Source: an uncultured Bacillota bacterium (GTDB lineage Bacteria > Bacillota > Clostridia > Peptostreptococcales > Anaerovoracaceae). Taken from it: a stretch of DNA of 21,530 nucleotides. How positions within the stretch are numbered: position 1 is the stretch's first letter; every line of letters starts with the position of its first letter. The DNA lies in contig CAMJRV010000006.1 of NCBI GenBank assembly GCA_946408315.1, forward strand, positions 1-21,530, written 5' to 3'. Position numbers and translations under genes: made by a program. The notes beneath the pieces were generated by a model that saw only the letters and a list, made by a program, of their open reading frames with translations, searched no databases and was not told where the DNA came from. This document shows positions 17,034 to 21,530 of this stretch, piece by piece.

Positions 17034-17582
17034 ATGGATAAAAGAAAGCAAAAGTCCCGGAAAATAATTATGGAGGCTTTTATCGAGCTGCTAAGAGAAA
17101 AAGAATTAGAAAAGATATCGATGAATGAAATAGCCGAAAAGGCCAATGTAAATCGCGGCACGATCTATTTAAATTTCGCGGATAAATATGATCTATTGGA
17201 TAAGTGTATCGAAGCAAACTTTTCGCAGTTGATTGAAGAATGCCAGAATGCAATAAATGATAAAAAAAGCCTGACAAAGGAATCCCTTTTAATGACCTTT
17301 CGATATCTGGAAAGCCATTTTGATTTTTTATGCATATTGTTTCAAAGCGTTGGTCTCTCTGTCTTTAAAAAATGTATCCATGACGAAATCGTGAAAGGAC
17401 TCCCTCATTACGATCAATCAGAAAGCCTCACCAATGTGATTCGTTCAGAAGTGTCAACTCAATTTTTAGCTTCCGCCATAACGGGGGTTTTGGAATGGTG
17501 GTTTGTAAACTCCATGCCCTGCTCACCAGACAAGATAACGGATGAATTGTGGTTATTATTGCAAAACAACCGAGTGATCTGA
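17034..17582 (+). CDS. TetR/AcrR-family transcriptional regulator
   Basis: 182-residue one-component repressor. The N-terminal helix-turn-helix lies at about 10-55 (IIMEAFIELLREKELEKIS, then MNEIAEKANVNRGTIYLNF, then DKYDLLDKC). The C-terminal helical part is a ligand-binding and dimer domain of a type common in Bacillota regulators. GAGGAG lies four bases before the ATG. It is divergent from the reductase gene, with a 9-bp inverted repeat in the shared region, so it most likely represses that gene and itself. The inducer is unknown. Confidence 0.9.
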   Translation: MDKRKQKSRKIIMEAFIELLREKELEKISMNEIAEKANVNRGTIYLNFADKYDLLDKCIEANFSQLIEECQNAINDKKSLTKESLLMTFRYLESHFDFLCILFQSVGLSVFKKCIHDEIVKGLPHYDQSESLTNVIRSEVSTQFLASAITGVLEWWFVNSMPCSPDKITDELWLLLQNNRVI

Positions 17583-17612
17583 AGAAGTTATTTTTTATAA
17601 GATGATTTTTAA

Positions 17613-17668
17613 TTGATATTTTTTAATAAATATCATATACTCTTAGTAAGAAAGTACGAAATTCTTAC
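17613..17668 (+). promoter_or_regulatory. Toxin-antitoxin promoter with two inverted-repeat operators
   Basis: TTGATA (17613-17618), a 17-base spacer and TATACT (17636-17641). An 8-bp inverted repeat (TGATATTT/AAATATCA, 17614-17635) fills the spacer. A second, GTAAGAA/TTCTTAC (17646-17668), covers the expected start. Both positions fit autorepression by the antitoxin or the complex. Confidence 0.65.
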
Positions 17669-17688
17669 GCTGGATTGGAGGAAGTAAA

Positions 17689-17949
17689 ATGTTAGCGGAA
17701 TTACGCACAAAATCGCAGATTACAATACCAAAAGAATTAATAAAGAAGTTAGGATTATCTGAAGGTGATAAGCTGGAGATATTCGAGAGGGATGGTATCA
17801 TTTGCATTATGCCGGTTGTCGTATATCCTAAAAAGTATGTTGATGAACTTCGAGAAGAAATTGAAGAGACCAAAAAATATATAGCATCCGGTAAACAGCC
17901 TGTTTTCAGTAATATAGATGCGCTGCTTTCAAAATTGGAGGAGGATTGA
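17689..17949 (+). CDS. AbrB/MazE/SpoVT-type antitoxin
   Basis: 86-residue protein. Residues 1-45 form a swapped-hairpin AbrB domain (LRTKSQITIPKELIKKLGL, then EGDKLEIFERDGIICIMP), which binds DNA as a dimer. The charged C-terminal tail (about 50-86: VDELREEIEETKKYIASGK and onward) would wrap the toxin. GGAGG lies seven bases upstream. It overlaps the toxin gene by one base (TGATG), a sign of translational coupling, and is preceded by inverted repeats suited to autoregulation. Confidence 0.9.
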   Translation: MLAELRTKSQITIPKELIKKLGLSEGDKLEIFERDGIICIMPVVVYPKKYVDELREEIEETKKYIASGKQPVFSNIDALLSKLEED

Positions 17950-18215
17950 TGGCTTATCAATTTACTTTCACACAGCGATTCAAAAAACACTTTAAAACCC
18001 TAACCTCTCAGGAAAAGAGTCAGACTATAAAAAAATTAGAATTATTATCCGAAAACCCAACACACCCGTCGCTCCGAACAAAACGCATCCAAGGAGCAGA
18101 CAAGCTGTTCGAGTGCAGCGTCAATATGGATATCCGTATTATTTGGTACTACGAAGGTGATCTTATAATTATCCTTTTGGATGTTGGCCATCACGATATC
18201 CTTAAACAATTCTAA
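17949..18215 (+). CDS. RelE/YafQ-like toxin
   Basis: 88-residue protein of the RelE/ParE fold: FTFTQRFKKHFKTLT start, a central helix pair, the KRIQGADKLFECSVNMDIRIIWYY sheet with the conserved Arg and the end LLDVGHHDILKQF, whose His pair matches the C-terminal His motif of YafQ-type ribosome-dependent mRNA interferases. ATG at 17949 overlaps the antitoxin stop and has GGAGGAGG upstream. RNase activity is inferred from the family. Confidence 0.88.
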   Translation: MAYQFTFTQRFKKHFKTLTSQEKSQTIKKLELLSENPTHPSLRTKRIQGADKLFECSVNMDIRIIWYYEGDLIIILLDVGHHDILKQF

Positions 18216-18236
18216 CAATCAAAGACGGAAAAAATT

Positions 18237-18260
18237 AAGTCTGCCGCATATGGCAGACTT
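18237..18260 (-). terminator. Terminator of the nucleoside phosphorylase gene
   Basis: A 9-bp perfect stem (AAGTCTGCC/GGCAGACTT) with a 6-base loop. On the minus strand it is followed by TTAATTTTTT shortly after the stem. It lies 24 bases beyond the phosphorylase stop, between convergent genes, and may also slow transcription from the toxin gene. Confidence 0.8.
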
Positions 18261-18283
18261 ATCACTATATATTTACGCAAGCA

Positions 18284-19609
18284 TTAAAAAGAAGTTACCT
18301 GCCCCTCTGTTACTCGTGAATAAACAAGCTTTGGTTTATTACATGGTTTTTCAACTATTTTCATAAAGCCTTCCAATTTTTCTAAAGCATTTCTTAGCTT
18401 ATTCTCATCATTGGTATAGAGGGTACATATTGTTTCGCCTTTTCCCACCTTGTCTCCAATACGTTTATGCATCCATATCCCCGCTGAAGGGTCAATAGTA
18501 TCCTCTTTTATTTTTCTGCCTGCGCCAAGCTCTACCGAAGCAATGCCTATACTATATGTATCAAATTCGCTAATATACCCATTGTCATCAGAACAAAGAT
18601 CGTATTGTATTGCAGATTTATTAATCGCGTCCGGATGATCAATTATTGTTGGATCACCTTTTTGTGCACTTATCATTTCTTCAAACTTTTTCAATGCATT
18701 CCCTTTTATTAATGACTCATTTGCTAATTCTAACGCATTGTCATAGCATTCTGTCAAGCCTGCAGTTTTAATAATTTCCGCTGCAAGCATAATTGAAAGT
18801 TCTTTTAAATCGCCTTCTCGATTGTTTTTTAGTATTTCTATTACTTCCTTTACTTCCAGGGAATTTCCCACTGCCTGTCCTAGAGGCTGGCTCATATCAG
18901 TTATTAATGCAGATACTCTGCGTCCTGCTTGATCGCCGATGCGAACCATTTTTTCTGCAAGCTGCAAACTATCTTGATACGACTTCATCAATGCACCATT
19001 GCCCGTTTTTACATCCAGGACGATTGTAGAGGCACCGGAAGCAATTTTTTTGCTCATGACGCTGCTCGCGATCAATGGAATGTTTTCAACTGTAGCGGTA
19101 ACATCCCTCAGCGCATAGAGCTTTTTATCGGCAGGGCATATTGATAAAGTCTGCCCCATAACCACAAGACCAATTTCATTTAATTGAGAAATAAATTCCT
19201 CCATTGAGAGTGAGGTATTTAACCCAGGTATCGATTCTATTTTATCAATAGTTCCACCTGTATGGCCAAGTCCCCTTCCGGACATCTTTGCCATTTTAAT
19301 GCCGCATGCGGCTACAATTGGAGCAACAATAAACGTAGTAGTATCTGCAACGCCTCCGGTAGAATGCTTATCAGCAATAACACCGTTAACGCCGGAAAGG
19401 TTAATCTTTTCCCCGGAATCAGCCATCGCAATAGTCAACTCTGTCATTTCACTATCATTTAATCCTTTGATGAATGCAGCCATAAGAAATGCTGACGCCT
19501 GATAATCCGGTATGTTGCCCTTAACATAATTGTCTATAAAAAAACGAATTTCTTCCCTGGACAGATTTAATCCTTCTCTTTTTTTAAGAATAATGTCATA
19601 CATCCTCAA
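18284..19609 (-). CDS. pdp: Pyrimidine-nucleoside (thymidine) phosphorylase
   Basis: Cytoplasmic enzyme that splits thymidine, deoxyuridine or uridine with phosphate into base and (deoxy)ribose-1-phosphate. About 441 residues, the family norm. The signature SGRGLGHTGGTIDKIES, the phosphate loop DKHSTGGVADTTT, LYALRDVTATVE and IASSVMSKKIASG are all present. In the phosphate loop the usual GGVGD reads GGVAD. The start is TTG at 19609, six bases after GGAGGG, giving an N-terminus LRMYDIILKKREG like other family members. A longer in-frame reading up to 19789 would overlap the S-component gene and has no homology, so it is rejected. It follows the ECF transporter genes on the same strand, which suggests salvage of imported nucleosides. 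Confidence 0.93.
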   Translation of the reverse strand: MRMYDIILKKREGLNLSREEIRFFIDNYVKGNIPDYQASAFLMAAFIKGLNDSEMTELTIAMADSGEKINLSGVNGVIADKHSTGGVADTTTFIVAPIVAACGIKMAKMSGRGLGHTGGTIDKIESIPGLNTSLSMEEFISQLNEIGLVVMGQTLSICPADKKLYALRDVTATVENIPLIASSVMSKKIASGASTIVLDVKTGNGALMKSYQDSLQLAEKMVRIGDQAGRRVSALITDMSQPLGQAVGNSLEVKEVIEILKNNREGDLKELSIMLAAEIIKTAGLTECYDNALELANESLIKGNALKKFEEMISAQKGDPTIIDHPDAINKSAIQYDLCSDDNGYISEFDTYSIGIASVELGAGRKIKEDTIDPSAGIWMHKRIGDKVGKGETICTLYTNDENKLRNALEKLEGFMKIVEKPCNKPKLVYSRVTEGQVTSF

Positions 19610-19651
19610 TTTGAACCCTCCAATATAATTATTAGTTCTGCTTAAATAGCG

Positions 19652-19676
19652 GAGGAAAGTCGCATCGACTTTCCTC
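19652..19676 (-). other. Perfect hairpin between S-component and phosphorylase genes
   Basis: An 11-bp perfect stem (GAGGAAAGTCG/CGACTTTCCTC) with a 3-base loop, in the 79-base gap. On the minus strand no T run follows, so read-through is likely. It could stabilise mRNA or tune expression between the two genes. Confidence 0.55.
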
Positions 19677-19688
19677 TTTAAGACATTT

Positions 19689-20516
19689 TTAGTTAGAATC
19701 TGCATTGTTGGTTTTAGTGCTGCCCGTTTTTGTTTGTTTTTCTCTGTCAAAATCATTGCGGGAAATACCCATGAGGCCCAGTCCAACAAGCGTTAGTATT
19801 ATAAACGGCAGATTTATTAAGGTTAATGTCATTCCTGTATCCATTCCCTTTGTAATACTTAAATACATACTAAGTATAAAAGAACCGATTGAACAAACCC
19901 AGAATATAACGTTTCCGACGAGCTCTGTGCGCGTTTGTCTAAAGTCTTCAGGCTTCATAATGCTTGTAAATAAGAGCCCCCACCGATCCAATCTCCGCGT
20001 GATTACCATAAGTAAAGGGACGCCCAACGCCAAAGGGACAATGCTATTATTTGCAACGATTATTGGCCCTAAAACTTTATACGGAACAAACCCGAGCAAG
20101 GCAGATAGTCCCCACATGATAATGGCTGTTATCGCGGCTGTTCCTCCAATGCAACTGATTATGTATTTAATTATTTTTTTGAATGAGTGCACTTCGGGAT
20201 AGTTGTCTTTCCCGGAATACCAAATTTTATAAGTCGCATATGCAAAAAAGAAGTTTCCCCAAAATCCAAAAATACTACCTGTTCCCATGGTCCCGAAAAA
20301 ATCCGAAACCAGATTTCCAATAGCGCATCCCCATGCCCCGGCAGGTCCGAATAAAATGCCTGCAACCGGAACCATTACTGTCGCAATTCTGATGTCAACA
20401 CCAGGAAATAGTTGAATACTCTTAAAGGGTATTAGTAATGCTGCATAGAGGGCAGCGGAAAGCGATACCAGCGACACCATTTTTGTATATTTCCACATTG
20501 AAAATATATCTTTCAT
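19689..20516 (-). CDS. ECF transporter S component (substrate-binding membrane protein)
   Basis: 275-residue membrane protein with about seven hydrophobic segments. The first segment (VSLSAALYAALLIPF), the loop FPGVDIRIATVMVPVAGILFGPAGAWGCAIGNLVSDFFG and the helix that follows are typical of S components, where that loop binds the substrate and an Ala-rich helix meets EcfT. GGAGG lies nine bases before the ATG. It is between EcfT and a nucleoside phosphorylase on the same strand, so a nucleoside is the likely substrate; sequence does not show this directly. The C-terminal tail is long, charged and polar (DREKQTKTGSTKTNNADSN), which is unusual for S components. Confidence 0.82.
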   Translation of the reverse strand: MKDIFSMWKYTKMVSLVSLSAALYAALLIPFKSIQLFPGVDIRIATVMVPVAGILFGPAGAWGCAIGNLVSDFFGTMGTGSIFGFWGNFFFAYATYKIWYSGKDNYPEVHSFKKIIKYIISCIGGTAAITAIIMWGLSALLGFVPYKVLGPIIVANNSIVPLALGVPLLMVITRRLDRWGLLFTSIMKPEDFRQTRTELVGNVIFWVCSIGSFILSMYLSITKGMDTGMTLTLINLPFIILTLVGLGLMGISRNDFDREKQTKTGSTKTNNADSN

Positions 20517-20631
20517 TTTAAAATTCCTCCTTTGTGTTTTAGTATGACTTTTGTTAGGTTTTTGATTATTACAAGCACTCTCCTTTCTGATATAATATGA
20601 AAAAGTTTATGGGGCTCTTCTTACGACTTAT

Positions 20632-21411
20632 TCAATTCAATGTGTATACAATAAACCATCCCTTAATCGCAATAATGATTGCAGCAACAGCCATTAAAAT
20701 TGAGATGGCGCAAAAAATATAATCTGCCTTTGACATTCTTAATATTAAATACTCCCCGCGTTGGCTTTGATATCCGAACCCTTTCGATTCAATAGCCATT
20801 GCAAAGCGCTCCGTAGAGCGTATTGTTAATAGAACCGCAGGCGCCAATAGTGGAATATATTTTTTAATTCTCGTTAATAAGGAGCCGCTTTCAAGGTCCA
20901 GTCCCCTGGATTTTTGCGCAGCAACCACCGTCAGACATACTCCTATGAGAGTCGGCGCCATACGAAGTGCTGAAGAGAAGGCAAATCCGCCCCTATACGG
21001 TACACCGATTTTAACTAAAGCTTTGGATAATTCTTCATTGCGAGTCGTTGACAGAAGTATTACTGAAATCACAATGCCGATCGTCGCCCTCAAAGCAGCA
21101 GATACACCTTGTAAGATAGGCTCTAAAGTAATAGGACCTATAAGAGGAGTATGACCTTTGCTGATAAGCATCCATGATACGATACTGGTAATCGAGAGAG
21201 CTACTATGACAATCAATACTCTTTTTAAATTAATAATAGTCCGTGATATGTAGGCTAAAACAATTTCCAGAGCAAGTACAATTAACATCAGATAGAGCTG
21301 CCTGGTAAATACCCCCAGGATAATATAATGCGATAATGTAATTAACAGTTTTGTCCTTGGGTCTAATCTATGAAAAAAAGAATCAGTATCAAGATAAAAA
21401 TATTTATACAT
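20632..21411 (-). CDS. ECF transporter transmembrane component EcfT (CbiQ family)
   Basis: 259-residue coupling subunit that links the S component to two ATPases. N-terminal membrane segments follow the motif FFHRLDPRTKLLITL. Two coupling helices carry the family's short Ala-Arg-Gly-like motifs: AQKSRGLDL (about 165-173) and AIESKGFGYQ (about 206-215), the second with Lys for Arg. A final membrane segment ends the protein. AAGGAGG lies six bases before the ATG. The S component follows after 115 bases. No ATPase gene is within the window; one may lie upstream past 21530 or be shared. Confidence 0.9.
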   Translation of the reverse strand: MYKYFYLDTDSFFHRLDPRTKLLITLSHYIILGVFTRQLYLMLIVLALEIVLAYISRTIINLKRVLIVIVALSITSIVSWMLISKGHTPLIGPITLEPILQGVSAALRATIGIVISVILLSTTRNEELSKALVKIGVPYRGGFAFSSALRMAPTLIGVCLTVVAAQKSRGLDLESGSLLTRIKKYIPLLAPAVLLTIRSTERFAMAIESKGFGYQSQRGEYLILRMSKADYIFCAISILMAVAAIIIAIKGWFIVYTLN

Positions 21412-21450
21412 AATTTGCCTCCTTCACAAAAGTATCATATCGTTCTAATT

Positions 21451-21473
21451 CTCTCTTAGAGAGCATCGCGATG
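21451..21473. promoter_or_regulatory. Two adjoining palindromes upstream of EcfT
   Basis: CTCTCT-T-AGAGAG (21451-21463) directly abuts the perfect palindrome CATCGCGATG (21464-21473), about 40 bases before the EcfT ribosome site. This could be an operator. No clear promoter or upstream coding end could be fixed in 21412-21530. Confidence 0.3.
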
Positions 21474-21530
21474 TGAAATAAACGTCAACCTTATTCATGC
21501 AGAACAAGAAGAATATTCCTCTTTTTTTCA

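Noticed and set aside
19610..19789. N-terminal extension of the nucleoside phosphorylase
   Set aside because: It overlaps the S-component gene and lacks homology; the TTG at 19609 has a well-placed GGAGGG and gives the normal length.
20517..20631. Possible short GTG-started peptide between EcfT and the S component
   Set aside because: The ribosome-like GGAG is only one base from the GTG, and the frame simply runs into the S-component start.

Overview
The window looks like a chromosomal piece of a Gram-positive member of the Bacillota, most likely a clostridium. The evidence is strong GGAGG ribosome-binding sites, TTG and GTG starts, a lipoprotein-anchored ABC binding protein, S-layer-homology (SLH) repeats, an ECF transporter and sigma-A-type promoters. 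No rRNA, tRNA, CRISPR array, insertion sequence or phage gene was seen. Base composition changes along the window: the sugar genes at about 10-15.9 kb are GC-rich, and everything to the right of about 16.9 kb is visibly AT-richer.

Layout. (1) 1-2423, minus strand: the 5' two thirds of an RND-type transporter, cut by the window edge and broken by an apparent one-base frameshift near position 313. (2) 2656-11487, minus strand: a carbohydrate block transcribed right to left. It holds a GH4 glycosidase, a sugar-binding lipoprotein, two ABC permeases and a 1402-residue secreted SLH protein with a GH114/TM1410-like glycosidase region plus DUF4874/DUF4832-like domains. (3) 11767-15831, plus strand: a divergent operon with a GntR/UTRA regulator, a GatZ/KbaZ-type aldolase subunit, an AgaS-like SIS protein and a PfkB sugar kinase. 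(4) 15905-17582: a ketopantoate-reductase-like gene divergent from a TetR regulator, with a clear inverted repeat between them. (5) 17689-18215: an AbrB-type antitoxin and a RelE/YafQ-like toxin. (6) 18284-21411, minus strand: a pyrimidine-nucleoside phosphorylase with an ECF S component and an EcfT subunit.

The most interesting unit is the divergent pair of blocks 2 and 3. Read together they suggest a complete-looking, PTS-independent route for a galactosamine-containing polymer. The SLH protein would cut an alpha-1,4-galactosamine polymer at the cell surface, the ABC system would import oligomers, the GH4 enzyme would release sugars, and AgaS, PfkB and GatZ would carry amino sugar into the tagatose phosphate pathway under GntR control. 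Each family assignment rests on motifs visible in the sequence. The polymer and the full pathway are inference. The glycosidase part of the SLH protein also appears circularly permuted, with the usual C-terminal half of the barrel placed before the N-terminal half.
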